The notes beneath the pieces are model-generated. The model did not search any database and had not been told where the DNA came from. It worked only from the letters and a program-made list of their open reading frames with translations. Position numbers and translations under genes: made by a program. From positions 1 to 64,000 of the forward strand of contig JAPOYI010000016.1 in NCBI GenBank assembly GCA_026706665.1: a DNA stretch of 64,000 nucleotides. The letters run 5' to 3'. This document shows positions 8,450 to 17,605 of the stretch, piece by piece. Numbering within the stretch: the first letter of the stretch is position 1; every line of letters begins with the position of its first letter. The DNA comes from Gammaproteobacteria bacterium (GTDB taxonomy: Bacteria > Pseudomonadota > Gammaproteobacteria > Pseudomonadales > Azotimanducaceae).

Positions 8450-9811
8450 ATGGTGAATCGCCTGGCCGCCGCGCTTCTGATCGTCTGCCTCGCACAGCAG
8501 GCGGATGGGGCCAAAGTCTGGCTAATGGAAATCGAAGGCGCCATCGGACCGGCGTCCGCGGACCACTTCATTCGCACACTGGAGGGCGCTGAAGAAGCAC
8601 AGGTCGACCTGCTTGTCTTGCGAATCGACACTCCCGGAGGTCTCGACAAGTCCATGCGGGACATGATCAAGGTCCTCCTCGCCTCAAATACGCCCGTCGC
8701 GACCTTCGTCGCTCCCAACGGCGCTCGGGCAGCCAGCGCCGGGACCTACATCATGTATGCGAGCCACATCGCGGCCATGGCCCCGGCGACCAACATCGGA
8801 TCGTCCACCCCCGTCAGTATCGGCGGAGGCAATCCGCTGCCGCTTCCCGGCCAACCCAAGGACGAGAAACCGAAGGAGGACTCCCCGGACGAAGGCGCGG
8901 GAACCTCCCCACCCGCTACCGCAATGGACCGCAAGGTCGTAAACGATGCCGTGGCATACATTCGGAGCATTGCCGAGTTGCGGGGACGAAACGTCGAATG
9001 GGCCGAGCAGACCGTCCGCGAAGCGTCCAATCTCCCGGCCCGGGAAGCGTTGGAACTCGGGGTCATCGACCTGGTGGCGGAAGACCTCGAAGACCTGCTG
9101 GCGCAGATCGACGGCATGACGGTGGAGCTGGACAGCGGATCGGTGACCATTGAGACGGCCAACAGCGAAATCCATCGAATCGAAACGGATTGGCGCTACG
9201 AGCTTCTCAGCACCATCACCGATCCGAGTGTCGCCTACATCCTCCTGATGATCGGCATCTATGGCCTCATCTTCGAGTTCTACAATCCCGGTACCGGAGT
9301 GGGCGGCGTGGTAGGCGTCATCTGCCTCCTGGTAGGCGCGTACGCACTCCAGATGCTGCCCATCAACTATGCCGGACTGGCCCTCATCGTCGTCGGTATC
9401 GGCCTCATGGCGGCGGAGGCGTTCACACCGAGCTTCGGCGTGCTCGGCGTCGGCGGCGTAGCCGCATTCGTCATCGGATCGATCATCCTGATGGACACGG
9501 ACCTTCCGGGCTACCAGGTATCCATGCCCATCATCGCGGCGGTCGCCACCGCAAGCGGTTTACTGGTCCTCGTGACCATCGGGGCCGCCGTACGCGCGAG
9601 AACTGCTTCGGTCGTGTCGGGCGCCGAGTCCATGATCGGGGCCGTAGGCGAGGTACTCGAGGACTTCGAGCGCGACGGTCGCGTGCGCGCAGCGGGAGAG
9701 GTCTGGCAAGCGCGAAGTCCCGAACCCCTCGAGAAGGGCGCGCGTGTTACCGTCGCCGCCGTGGACGGCGTCACGCTCGAAGTCGTGCGGGCCGATCAGG
9801 ACCCGACCTAG
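8450..9811 (+). CDS. NfeD family membrane serine protease (ClpP-class)
   Basis: The 453-residue protein starts with a signal peptide (about 1-20), followed by a ClpP-like protease domain with the nucleophile in [10 protein letters not shown] (Ser96) and the general-base lysine in MDRKVVNDA (Lys162). Several transmembrane helices lie between about 250 and 390, and a C-terminal NfeD OB-fold domain follows. NfeD proteases cleave the C-terminal hydrophobic region of their partner stomatin/SPFH protein, and that partner is encoded immediately downstream at 9844. The proline/glutamate-rich insert at 129-158 is long for the family. The start at 8450 gives a good signal peptide. Confidence 0.9.
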   Translation: MVNRLAAALLIVCLAQQADGAKVWLMEIEGAIGPASADHFIRTLEGAEEAQVDLLVLRIDTPGGLDKSMRDMIKVLLASNTPVATFVAPNGARAASAGTYIMYASHIAAMAPATNIGSSTPVSIGGGNPLPLPGQPKDEKPKEDSPDEGAGTSPPATAMDRKVVNDAVAYIRSIAELRGRNVEWAEQTVREASNLPAREALELGVIDLVAEDLEDLLAQIDGMTVELDSGSVTIETANSEIHRIETDWRYELLSTITDPSVAYILLMIGIYGLIFEFYNPGTGVGGVVGVICLLVGAYALQMLPINYAGLALIVVGIGLMAAEAFTPSFGVLGVGGVAAFVIGSIILMDTDLPGYQVSMPIIAAVATASGLLVLVTIGAAVRARTASVVSGAESMIGAVGEVLEDFERDGRVRAAGEVWQARSPEPLEKGARVTVAAVDGVTLEVVRADQDPT

Positions 9812-9843
9812 TCAACAGGGGCAAGCCACAAGAGGAGCAAGGC

Positions 9844-10623
9844 ATGACGCAGATTTTCGTACTAGTCATCATCGGTATTCTGTTGGCGCTTCTCGCGAGC
9901 GCCTTTCGCGTGCTGCGCGAGTACGAGCGCGGCGTCGTCTTCATGCTCGGTCGATTCTACCGGGTGAAAGGTCCCGGGCTGATCATCATCATTCCGGTGC
10001 TGCAGCAGATGGTGCGGGTCGACCTGCGCACGATCGTCATGGACATACCGAGCCAGGATCTCATCACGCGCGACAACGTCTCGGTCAAGGTCAACGCGGT
10101 GCTGTACTTCCGCGTCATCGACTCCCAGAACGCCATCATCAACGTCGAGGACTACATGGAGGCGACGGGACAACTCGCCCAGACCACCTTGCGCTCCGTG
10201 CTCGGGCAACATGAACTCGACGAACTCCTGGCGGAGCGGGAGCGGCTCAACGCGGACGTCCAGGCCATTCTCGATCAGCAGACGGACCAGTGGGGCATCA
10301 AGGTCGCGAACGTCGAGATCAAGCACGTCGACATCGACGAGAGCATGATTCGCGCGATCGCGAAGCAGGCCGAAGCGGAACGCGAACGGCGCGCCAAGAT
10401 CATCCACGCCGACGGGGAGTTCGAAGCCGCCGAGAGGCTCGTGGCCGCCGCGCAACGCCTCGCCAGCCAGTCGAATTCCATGCAGTTGCGGTACCTGCAG
10501 ACGTTGACCGAGATTGCCGGCGAGAAGTCGTCCACCATCGTCTTTCCGCTGCCCATGAACATCATGGAGTCGATCAGGAACCTGCTCACGGACGATACGG
10601 AACCCGAACCCTCCTCGACCTAA
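9844..10623 (+). CDS. SPFH/Band 7 (slipin) membrane protein
   Basis: 259 residues from the ATG at 9844, preceded by AAGAGGAG. One N-terminal transmembrane helix ([18 protein letters not shown]) is followed by a prohibitin/stomatin domain with the typical slipin segments [23 protein letters not shown] and [17 protein letters not shown] helical C-terminal part rich in A, E and R follows. Slipins oligomerise at the inner membrane and organise membrane microdomains. It sits 32 bp after the nfeD-like gene, the classic operon pairing in which NfeD processes the slipin. Confidence 0.9.
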   Translation: MTQIFVLVIIGILLALLASAFRVLREYERGVVFMLGRFYRVKGPGLIIIIPVLQQMVRVDLRTIVMDIPSQDLITRDNVSVKVNAVLYFRVIDSQNAIINVEDYMEATGQLAQTTLRSVLGQHELDELLAERERLNADVQAILDQQTDQWGIKVANVEIKHVDIDESMIRAIAKQAEAERERRAKIIHADGEFEAAERLVAAAQRLASQSNSMQLRYLQTLTEIAGEKSSTIVFPLPMNIMESIRNLLTDDTEPEPSST

Positions 10624-10648
10624 TCGGCCCTTCCCGAGCAGACGCCCC

Positions 10649-11578
10649 ATGCAGTGCGCCAACTGCGGCAACGAACGCGCCCTGGGTTTCTGCGCCCACT
10701 GCGGACAGAACGACCGGGACTACCTCCGCTCCCTGCCATCGCTGGTCCGGGACATCGTGCGCGAAGTATTCGAAGTGGATTCACGAACGTTCCGCACGCT
10801 CAGGCTGCTGGTGCTTCGGCCGGGAGAACTGTCCGCGGAGTTCTCACGCAATCGACGGGCCAACTACTCTTCGCCGATACGGCTCTACCTCTTCTTCAGC
10901 CTGCTGTTTTTCTTCGTCCTCTCGGTGACATCGAAACCCGAGCCGACCGTTGAGGAAGACCCCGTGGTCCGTTTCGACGAGGAGCAGGCCGAATCGGTGG
11001 ATTTCACTGCCCTGCGAGAGGCGCTTTCGCCCCAGCGGCTTGGCAAGGTCGACGAAATCCTCTCCCGTGATAGCTACCCGGGAACCAAGGCCTCCGCCTA
11101 TGGACTGGCCTTCTGGGCCGACCGCCGCCAGGACGCCCTCACCGAGATCGAGAGGTTCTACATCTCCCAGGGCATAGACTGGCTGCACGCGCCGCGTCTC
11201 GCGGCGGAAAGGCTGGAGAACAACCTGCCGATCACGATGTTCTTCATGCTGCCGGTGTTCGCGCTCCTGCTCGCGCTCTTCCACAGGAAGAAACAGCGCT
11301 TCTACGTCGAGCACTTCGTCTTCAGCGTCCATGTGCATGTCGCCGTGTTCGCCGTGTTTACCTTGCTGGCCCTCGTGCCCGACGCCATGATTGGCGGCAT
11401 CCTCGACCTGATCCTGCTCCTCGCCCTCGCCGTGTACAACGTCCTGGCGCTTTTCCGCTATTACGGTGATGGCGTATTCCTCACCATCGTCAAGTGGGGG
11501 TTCCTGACGGCCGGCTACGCCATCCTTTTGATACCCGGCATCCTGCTTACGGTGTTCGTGACCCTGTCTGCGCTATAG
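10649..11578 (+). CDS. DUF3667 membrane protein with N-terminal zinc ribbon
   Basis: 309 residues. The N-terminus has a CxxC...CxxC zinc-ribbon (CANCGNERALGFCAHCGQ), followed by a conserved LRTLRLLVLRPGELSAEF segment characteristic of DUF3667 proteins. There are at least four hydrophobic helices (about 77-96, 192-212, 228-270 and 285-309). Function unknown. It lies 25 bp downstream of the slipin gene and may be part of the same transcript. Convergent with the POT transporter gene. Confidence 0.8.
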   Translation: MQCANCGNERALGFCAHCGQNDRDYLRSLPSLVRDIVREVFEVDSRTFRTLRLLVLRPGELSAEFSRNRRANYSSPIRLYLFFSLLFFFVLSVTSKPEPTVEEDPVVRFDEEQAESVDFTALREALSPQRLGKVDEILSRDSYPGTKASAYGLAFWADRRQDALTEIERFYISQGIDWLHAPRLAAERLENNLPITMFFMLPVFALLLALFHRKKQRFYVEHFVFSVHVHVAVFAVFTLLALVPDAMIGGILDLILLLALAVYNVLALFRYYGDGVFLTIVKWGFLTAGYAILLIPGILLTVFVTLSAL

Positions 11579-11596
11579 GAAGAGAGGGGCGTGCGA

Positions 11597-13210
11597 CTAC
11601 TCGTGCATCAGGCGTTTGACAAGCGGTGTCGCCAGCATCACCGCGATGCCGATGGCTACGCCCGCGTAGCCGATGGGCTCGAACACCGACACGTATGTAG
11701 GTAGCGACGCCAGCGCGTCCACCTCGGCGCCGGGCGCCCGCTCCACCGCCGCCCAACCAGCGATCTCACCAGCCAGGTAAGTTGCCGCCGCGCTCGACAG
11801 GAACCACACGCCCATCATCAGGCCGAGCATCTTCGCCACCGACAGCCGCGTCACCATGGACAGTCCCACCGGGGAGAGGCAGAGCTCTCCGGTCGTGTGG
11901 AGCAGGTACGCCAGCACGAGCCAGACCACGGCCACCTGTCCCGCCGAGTCGGCGTAGCCCGCGCCGTAAACGAGCACGAGGAATCCCAATCCGGCCTGTA
12001 CGACGCCCAGGCCGAACTTCATCGGAGTCGACGGCTCCCAGCCGCGCCGCGCCAGTTCCCGCCAGGCAATCGAAAAGAGCGGGGCCAGGAGAATTATGAA
12101 CGCCGGGTTCAGGAAACCCATCTGCGCCGCCTGCATCTCGACGCCCAACAGGTCCTTGTGGACGTTGCGCTCCGTGAAGAACGTCATGCTGGTACCGGCC
12201 TGCTCGAACAGCGTCCAGAAGACGACCGAGACCATGGTCAGGAACAGCACCGCGAACATCCGGTCCCGCTCCACCGGGGTGCACCGCAGCACGGAGTACA
12301 GCACGACGCCGACGACAGCCGCCGCCGCAACGATTCCGAGCAGGCTGCCGACGATCTCGCGGTGCTGCAGGAGCCACCACGTCGCCGCAATCGCGACCAC
12401 GGCGCCGATATAGATCATGTTTTCGCGCGTGATGCCGGCAAGGCGTTCCCGCAGGACGGATGGCGCGGGTGGTTCCCCAGCTCCCTGGAACCAGCCTTGG
12501 CCGCCGATAAACGTCGCCAGTCCCGCCAGCATGCCGATGCCCGCGAGGCCGAAGCCATAGCCCCACCCGTAGCTCTGCCCGAGCCATCCGCACAGCAGCA
12601 TCGCGGACAGGGCGCCGAGATTGATCCCCATGTAGAAGATGGTGAATCCCTGGTCGCGCCGGACATCCTCAACCCCATACAGCTGGCCGACGATGTTCGA
12701 TATGGCCGGCTTCAGGAAACCCACGCCCACGATGATGAAGGCAAGCGCGAGATACAGCACCCAGACCGCGATGCCGTCCCTGACCACTTCGCCGTCAACC
12801 AGCGTTGCCGGGGCGCCTTCGAACGCCATCAGGCCGTGCCCGCAGCAGAGCAGGATCGCTCCCGCCACCACCGCCTTCCGGAATCCCAGGTACCGGTCCG
12901 CGATGAAGCCGCCGATGATGGGCATGAGGTACACCATCGAGCCGTAGGTGGCGACAAGACCCGCCGCAAAGCGGTCGTCGAACAGGAAGTGCTGCGCCAG
13001 GTAGAGCACCAGCAGGGCCCGCATTCCGTAGTAGCTGAACCGCTCCCACATCTCGGCGAAGAACAGCACGAAAAGCCCGCGCGGGTGGCCGAGCAGCGTG
13101 ACTTCCTCCCCGGGGGGAGGTGTGGAGGGGGGAGGTGTGGAGGGGGGAGGTGTAGTTGTTGCCGCGGTTGGCCGGATGGCGGGGTCCTTGCCGGCACCTG
13201 CGTCCGTCAC
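11597..13210 (-). CDS. POT/PTR family proton-dependent oligopeptide transporter
   Basis: The 537-residue multi-pass protein has the proton-coupling ExxER signature in FFAEMWERFSYYGMRALLVLYL, and the later GFLKPAISNIVGQLY and FYMGINLGA segments match the PTR2 family signatures. POT carriers import di- and tripeptides with protons across the inner membrane. The N-terminal tail (residues 15-34) contains Thr-Pro-Pro-Pro-Ser repeats encoded by a short tandem repeat. The GTG start overlaps the stop of the upstream ABC ATPase gene (GTGA), so translation is coupled to another putative peptide-uptake component. Confidence 0.9.
   Translation of the reverse strand: MTDAGAGKDPAIRPTAATTTPPPSTPPPSTPPPGEEVTLLGHPRGLFVLFFAEMWERFSYYGMRALLVLYLAQHFLFDDRFAAGLVATYGSMVYLMPIIGGFIADRYLGFRKAVVAGAILLCCGHGLMAFEGAPATLVDGEVVRDGIAVWVLYLALAFIIVGVGFLKPAISNIVGQLYGVEDVRRDQGFTIFYMGINLGALSAMLLCGWLGQSYGWGYGFGLAGIGMLAGLATFIGGQGWFQGAGEPPAPSVLRERLAGITRENMIYIGAVVAIAATWWLLQHREIVGSLLGIVAAAAVVGVVLYSVLRCTPVERDRMFAVLFLTMVSVVFWTLFEQAGTSMTFFTERNVHKDLLGVEMQAAQMGFLNPAFIILLAPLFSIAWRELARRGWEPSTPMKFGLGVVQAGLGFLVLVYGAGYADSAGQVAVVWLVLAYLLHTTGELCLSPVGLSMVTRLSVAKMLGLMMGVWFLSSAAATYLAGEIAGWAAVERAPGAEVDALASLPTYVSVFEPIGYAGVAIGIAVMLATPLVKRLMHE
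13112..13153 (-). repeat. 15-bp tandem repeat inside the POT transporter gene
   Basis: On the plus strand the unit ggggggaggtgtgga occurs at 13112-13126 and 13127-13141, with a partial third copy from 13142 to about 13153. On the coding strand it encodes repeated Thr-Pro-Pro-Pro-Ser. A 15-bp unit keeps the frame, so copy-number change would only alter the length of the cytoplasmic N-terminal tail. Confidence 0.9.
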
Positions 13211-14814
13211 TGTGCCAGGGCTTCCTCGTCGGTCGCCATGTCGAGCGCTGCCGCGAACAATGCGCGAGAGTATGGATCTTTCGGCCGATCGAAGACCTCG
13301 TCTGCAGGCCCCTGCTCCACGATCTCGCCGTCGCGCATGACGATGAGCCAGTTGGCGAGCGCACGCACGACCTTGAGATCATGGCTTACAAACAGGTATC
13401 CGAGGTTGTGCGCCTTCTGCAGGTCGCGCAGCAGGTCCACGATCTGTGCCTGCACCGACATGTCCAGCGCCGACGTGGGCTCGTCGAGCACCACGAACCG
13501 CGGCTTCAGAACCATTGCGCGGGCGATGGATATGCGTTGCCGCTGGCCACCCGAGAACTCGTGCGGATACCGCTCCAGGTGGTCGGGGTCAAGGCCGACT
13601 TCCGCCATGACATCGCGGACCTGCACGCGGCGTTCCTCTTTGGTGACCTCCGGATGGTGAACGCGCAGGCCCTCGTCGATGATCTGTTCCGCGGTCATCC
13701 GCGGCGACAGCGAGCCGTAGGGGTCCTGAAAGACGATCTGCATGTTCTTTCGCAGCCCCACGAGGTCGCGTTTTTTTGTCGCGCCGATGTCCTGGCCATC
13801 GAACCGCAGTTGTCCCTCCGCCGCAAGAAGGCGAAGCATGGCGAGCCCCAGCGTGGTCTTGCCCGAACCGGATTCGCCAACGACTCCCACCGTCTGGCCC
13901 GCGCGAACAGTGACGGCCACGTTCTTGACGGCGGTGAAATACCGGCCGCCGCCGCCGAGCCAGCCCTTGCCGAGCGCATACTTGACCGTCAGGTCCTCCG
14001 CCGAGGCCACCACCGGCGCCATCGCATTGTCGCGCGCGGGATCGCCCTTGGGCTCCGCGGCCAGCAGGTGTTGCGTGTAGCGATGCGTCGGTTCGGTGAA
14101 TACCCGTTCCGTGGGACCGGTCTCGACGATCTCCCCTTCGGTCATGACGCACACCCGGTCCGCCATGTTGCGAACGATGCCGAGATCGTGGGTGATCAAG
14201 AGCATCGCCATGCCGAGTTCGCGCTGCAGCTCTTTCAGAAGCCTCAGGATCTGGGCCTGGATAGTCACGTCGAGCGCCGTGGTCGGCTCGTCTGCGATGA
14301 GCAGCTTCGGTTCGTTGGCCAATGCCATCGCGATCATCACCCGCTGCCGCTGACCGCCCGAAAGCTCGTGCGGATACGCGCCCAGGCGGCTTTCCGCTTC
14401 CTGCAGGCCGACGCGCTGAAGGAGTTCAAGCGTCCGCTCGCGGGCATCGCGCTTGTTCAGGCGCTTGTGCACCACCAGTGATTCGCCCACCTGCTTGGCG
14501 ATGTTGTGGAGCGGATTCAGGGAAGTCATCGGCTCCTGGAAGATCATGCTCACCATCTGGCCCCGGACATCGAGCAATCGGGCCTTGTTCGCGCCGATCA
14601 TCTCTCCTCCGTTGACCAGGACGCTCCCCTTCGGGTGACTGGCCAGCGGATAGGGCAGCAACTGCAGGATCGACAGGGCCGTGACGGACTTGCCGGAACC
14701 CGACTCGCCGACGAGCGCGACCGTCTCACCGGACTCGATGTCGAAGGAAACGCCACGCACGGCTTCCACGTCGCCGAAATTCACATGAAGATCACGGACC
14801 TCGACCAAGCTCAC
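13207..14814 (-). CDS. Dual ABC ATPase for oligopeptide uptake (YejF/Dpp-Opp type)
   Basis: 535 residues with two complete nucleotide-binding domains in tandem. Domain 1 has Walker A GESGSGKS, the signature LSGGQRQR and Walker B LLIADEPT. Domain 2 has [17 protein letters not shown] and [11 protein letters not shown]. Each is followed by the oligopeptide-transporter C-terminal extension (for example [16 protein letters not shown]). This layout matches YejF-type ATPases. The usual permease and binding-protein partners are absent from the window, so they must be elsewhere. The stop overlaps the GTG of the POT transporter. Its start faces fur across about 200 bp. Confidence 0.88.
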   Translation of the reverse strand: MSLVEVRDLHVNFGDVEAVRGVSFDIESGETVALVGESGSGKSVTALSILQLLPYPLASHPKGSVLVNGGEMIGANKARLLDVRGQMVSMIFQEPMTSLNPLHNIAKQVGESLVVHKRLNKRDARERTLELLQRVGLQEAESRLGAYPHELSGGQRQRVMIAMALANEPKLLIADEPTTALDVTIQAQILRLLKELQRELGMAMLLITHDLGIVRNMADRVCVMTEGEIVETGPTERVFTEPTHRYTQHLLAAEPKGDPARDNAMAPVVASAEDLTVKYALGKGWLGGGGRYFTAVKNVAVTVRAGQTVGVVGESGSGKTTLGLAMLRLLAAEGQLRFDGQDIGATKKRDLVGLRKNMQIVFQDPYGSLSPRMTAEQIIDEGLRVHHPEVTKEERRVQVRDVMAEVGLDPDHLERYPHEFSGGQRQRISIARAMVLKPRFVVLDEPTSALDMSVQAQIVDLLRDLQKAHNLGYLFVSHDLKVVRALANWLIVMRDGEIVEQGPADEVFDRPKDPYSRALFAAALDMATDEEALAQ

Positions 14815-15015
14815 GCGAATCCTCCCCGCACCCGTTGTTCAGCCCCCCGGGCCGCCGTTTTCGGACCATCCCGGCACCGCATGTCCATCCACCCCTGCGG
14901 GATGCCGCGGCGATCGTCATTGTACAGTGTCATGCTACCCGGCTCGCCGTCCGCAAATACTGGACGAACTCCGGGCGCGATAGTACCTTGACCAGACGGA
15001 CCAGCGGAGCCCGAG

Positions 15016-15423
15016 ATGCCGCAACACAATCTGAAAGAGGCCGGTCTCAAGGTCACGCTGCCGCGGCTCAAGGTCCTGCAAGTCCTCGAAAGTGCCGAGC
15101 CGCACCACATGAGCGCCGAGGACGTCTACAGGCACCTGCTCGAAACCGACGATTCCGTAGGGCTTGCGACGGTCTATCGGGTACTGACCCAGTTCGAGTC
15201 CGCCGGCATCGTCGAACGTCACAACTTCGACGATGGCCACGCGGTGTACGAACTCGCGGACGAGGCGCACCACGACCACATGGTTGACGTGGACACCGGA
15301 GCCGTGACCGAGTTCGTGAACGAACGCATCGAGGCCTTGCAGGAAGAGATAGCCGATAAGCACGGTTTCGAACTGGTGGACCACGAACTGGTGCTCTACG
15401 TGCGCAAGCGCGAACAGGCATAG
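15016..15423 (+). CDS. fur: Ferric uptake regulator Fur
   Basis: 135 residues with the full Fur layout: N-terminal winged helix with LKVTLPRLKVLQVLE and VGLATVYRVLTQFE (the DNA-recognition helix), then the metal-binding HHDHMVDVDTG and the dimerisation domain ending in VDHELVLYVRK. It closely resembles pseudomonad-type Fur. There is no cysteine anywhere in the protein; the CxxC Zn-binding pairs of E. coli Fur are absent, and the position usually reading Cys in MVCVDTG is Asp. Fur represses iron uptake genes with Fe(II) as co-repressor; a good candidate target is the Fur box at 51779. ATG start, divergent from the ABC ATPase gene. Confidence 0.93.
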   Translation: MPQHNLKEAGLKVTLPRLKVLQVLESAEPHHMSAEDVYRHLLETDDSVGLATVYRVLTQFESAGIVERHNFDDGHAVYELADEAHHDHMVDVDTGAVTEFVNERIEALQEEIADKHGFELVDHELVLYVRKREQA

Positions 15424-15482
15424 CCCGGTTCCTGCACGGCCTGTTCGGCCAGCTTTCAAACCGCTATCGAGAGGGGGAACCC

Positions 15483-16259
15483 GTGTCGAATTTCAGACTT
15501 GACGGCAAGACCGCCATCGTCACCGGCGGCGCCGGCGGCCTGGGGAAACCCATGGCCATGGCTTACGCTGCCGCCGGCGCCAACGTGGTGGTGGCGAGCC
15601 GCAACGCCGAGAACATCGAGCAGGTCGTGCGCGAGATCGGGGAGAATGACCAGAGCGCGCTGGCAATCCCGGTCGACATCACGGACGAGGCGCAGGTAGA
15701 CGCCCTGATCGCCGGAACGGTGGACGCTTTCGGGAGGGTCGACGTGGTCGTCAACAATGCCGGACGCTGGGGCCGGGGTCGTGCACCGGAAGACACGCCG
15801 CTGGACGAGTGGCGCCACATCGTCGAACTGAACCTGACGGGCTGCTTTCTTGTCTGTCTCGCCGCCGGCCGGCAGATGATCAGGCAGGAAGGAGGCAAGA
15901 TCATCAACGTCTCCTCGACGGCGGGCAGCAAGGGAAACCCTGGCCAACTCCACTATTCCGCGGCCAAGGCGGGCGTCTTGAGCCTCACGAACAACCTCGC
16001 CTGCAGATGGGCGAAGCACAACATAAACGTCAACTGTATCTTGCCGGGCCTCATCGCTACCGAAGAACTGAGGGGCTACGGCATCATTCCGCCGTCGGTG
16101 GACGACGAGGGCAACCCCGTACCGCGCCTGGACCTGCCGCCCAATCCGGAAGACGTGGCGAACCTTGCACTGTTCCTGGCTTCATCCGCCTCGGATGCGA
16201 TTACGGGCGAACTCATCCCCGTACGGTCCTGGCTGAAGACCGAACGATTCTGGTTGTGA
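15483..16259 (+). CDS. Short-chain dehydrogenase/reductase (SDR)
   Basis: 258 residues, GTG start preceded by GAGAGGGG. Classical SDR motifs are TGGAGGLG (14-21, NAD(P)-binding), NNAG, the catalytic serine in NVSSTAG and the YxxxK pair in HYSAAKAG. An acidic residue does not follow the second beta strand; the VVASRN stretch has Arg there, which hints at NADP(H) preference. The C-terminus (SWLKTERFWL) departs from the usual GG ending of fatty-acid-type SDRs. Substrate unknown. It lies 59 bp after fur. Confidence 0.85.
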   Translation: MSNFRLDGKTAIVTGGAGGLGKPMAMAYAAAGANVVVASRNAENIEQVVREIGENDQSALAIPVDITDEAQVDALIAGTVDAFGRVDVVVNNAGRWGRGRAPEDTPLDEWRHIVELNLTGCFLVCLAAGRQMIRQEGGKIINVSSTAGSKGNPGQLHYSAAKAGVLSLTNNLACRWAKHNINVNCILPGLIATEELRGYGIIPPSVDDEGNPVPRLDLPPNPEDVANLALFLASSASDAITGELIPVRSWLKTERFWL

Positions 16260-16286
16260 GTTCCGGGGCATGGGCCGGCCGGTGCC

Positions 16287-17072
16287 TTACGCCTGTGTCA
16301 CTCCAGCCAGGTAGTCATCCACCGCCTGCCAGAAGTCCGGGGCGTAGGGAAACGCGCCGTGGGGCACGTCGACGGTACGAAACTCCACCGGCGAACCGTC
16401 CACCACCGCTCTCATCGCCTGCACCATTGCTTCGCTCTCGACAAAAGGGATGACCCCGTCCACGGATGACGCGATGGCGAGGGTCGGCGGCATCTCAGCG
16501 ACCACGGCTTCGGCGCGGAACGGATGCCGCAGCATCCAACGTACCGGGAAGACGCGTGGGTTCTTCGTCGTAAGCCGGTCGATGCCCCGGTACGGACGCT
16601 CGTGTATCGCCGCGTCTGGTGCTGCCCGCGCCGCGGCCAGCGACGCGACGCCGGTGCCGAGGCTCGATCCGAAAAGCACGAGGGGACGATCCGGAAACTG
16701 CTCCCTCGACCACTCGGCGACGGCTACGGCATCGTCCACCAGGTGGCGTTCCGAGGGCTTTCCAGTGCTGTCGCCGTATCCGCGATAATTGAAGAGCACG
16801 GTGGTTGCGCGCCGGTCGGCGAACCATTCGATGTTCACCGATACTTCCTCCGCGTTTCCGCCGAAGTAGACGATGACCGGCCCCGCCTCGTCGCCATTCA
16901 CGACCCAGCCACGCAAAACCGCATCGGAGCGTTCGATTTCGGCGGCGACCGCCTCAGGATGATCCGGCTGAACCGCCAATGATCGGGGATAGAAGAGAAG
17001 CCCGTCCTGCGTCGCCCACAGCAGCGCGCAGGATCCGAGATAAGCGAGAAACAGCGCGGCGGCGAACGTCAT
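16287..17072 (-). CDS. Membrane-anchored alpha/beta hydrolase (BEM46/YfhR-like)
   Basis: From the ATG at 17072 the protein has 261 residues with an N-terminal hydrophobic anchor (MTFAAALFLAYLGSCALLWA). The alpha/beta hydrolase core follows: an oxyanion-type segment VIVYFGGNAE, FNYRGYGDSTGKPSE, and the nucleophile elbow GSSLGTG. A likely Asp lies in SSVDGVIPF and a likely His in VPHGAFPYAP. This matches the BEM46/ABHD13-like group of membrane hydrolases with unknown substrate. A TTG at 17117 would add 15 residues and cannot be excluded. Convergent with the SDR gene. Confidence 0.75.
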   Translation of the reverse strand: MTFAAALFLAYLGSCALLWATQDGLLFYPRSLAVQPDHPEAVAAEIERSDAVLRGWVVNGDEAGPVIVYFGGNAEEVSVNIEWFADRRATTVLFNYRGYGDSTGKPSERHLVDDAVAVAEWSREQFPDRPLVLFGSSLGTGVASLAAARAAPDAAIHERPYRGIDRLTTKNPRVFPVRWMLRHPFRAEAVVAEMPPTLAIASSVDGVIPFVESEAMVQAMRAVVDGSPVEFRTVDVPHGAFPYAPDFWQAVDDYLAGVTQA

Positions 17073-17239
17073 TGCGAATATCGCCCCGCGTCGTACTCCA
17101 TCAACAGCATGCGCCAAGAACCCTGCCCACTCATGGCCGAACCCTTGGGATTGTACGCCGCGGCGGCGGCGCCTTCACGTTCAAATCCGCCGTTCCCGCG
17201 AATACCATTGGACGTTGATCCACGCGGAAAGGACCCGGG

Positions 17240-17605
17240 ATGTCGAAGCTCGATGACGGCGTACTCGAAGCCTTGCGCGCCCTCGACACGCCGACGGTAT
17301 GCAATGCGCTGGAGGCGGTTGCCCCGGGGCGGCGGAGCTACGGCTTCACTGTCCAACCACTGGTATGCACCCGGCCGGAACTGGGCTCCATGGTGGGATT
17401 TGCGCGCACGGCCGTCATCCGGGCCATGCACCCCGCCGACATTTCCGATAGCGAAATGCGAGCTTTGCGGGAAGGCTACTACGCCTATATCGACGGCGGT
17501 CCCAAGCCGTCCATCGCGGGCGCCACGCTTTTCCGCGTTCCACGAAATCCGTCGTCTGCTTCGTCAAGGAAGACTGCCCCACCTGCAACCTGGTGCTGCC
17601 GCTGA
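17240..17605 (+). pseudogene. RraA-family protein, 5' portion only, frameshifted into the following selenoprotein gene
   Basis: The first 95 residues match the start of RraA/HMG-aldolase-like proteins: LRALDTPTVCNALE, then MVGFARTAVIR and REGYYAYIDGGPKPSIA. Normal family members have about 200-230 residues and continue with a GxxGxxxxG-type core, which is missing. After PSIA the sequence changes to GATLFRVP and then shifts out of the frame that continues into the thioredoxin-like domain, ending at 17605. A single lost base near 17540-17550 would join the two frames. I read it as a broken or chimeric gene, or a sequencing error. It overlaps the next entry. Confidence 0.6.

Noticed and set aside
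11897-13660. Plus-strand 587-codon frame opposite the POT transporter gene, and a similar one at 13156-14481
   Set aside because: Both lie antisense to clear transporter genes, show no domain and have biased shadow composition.
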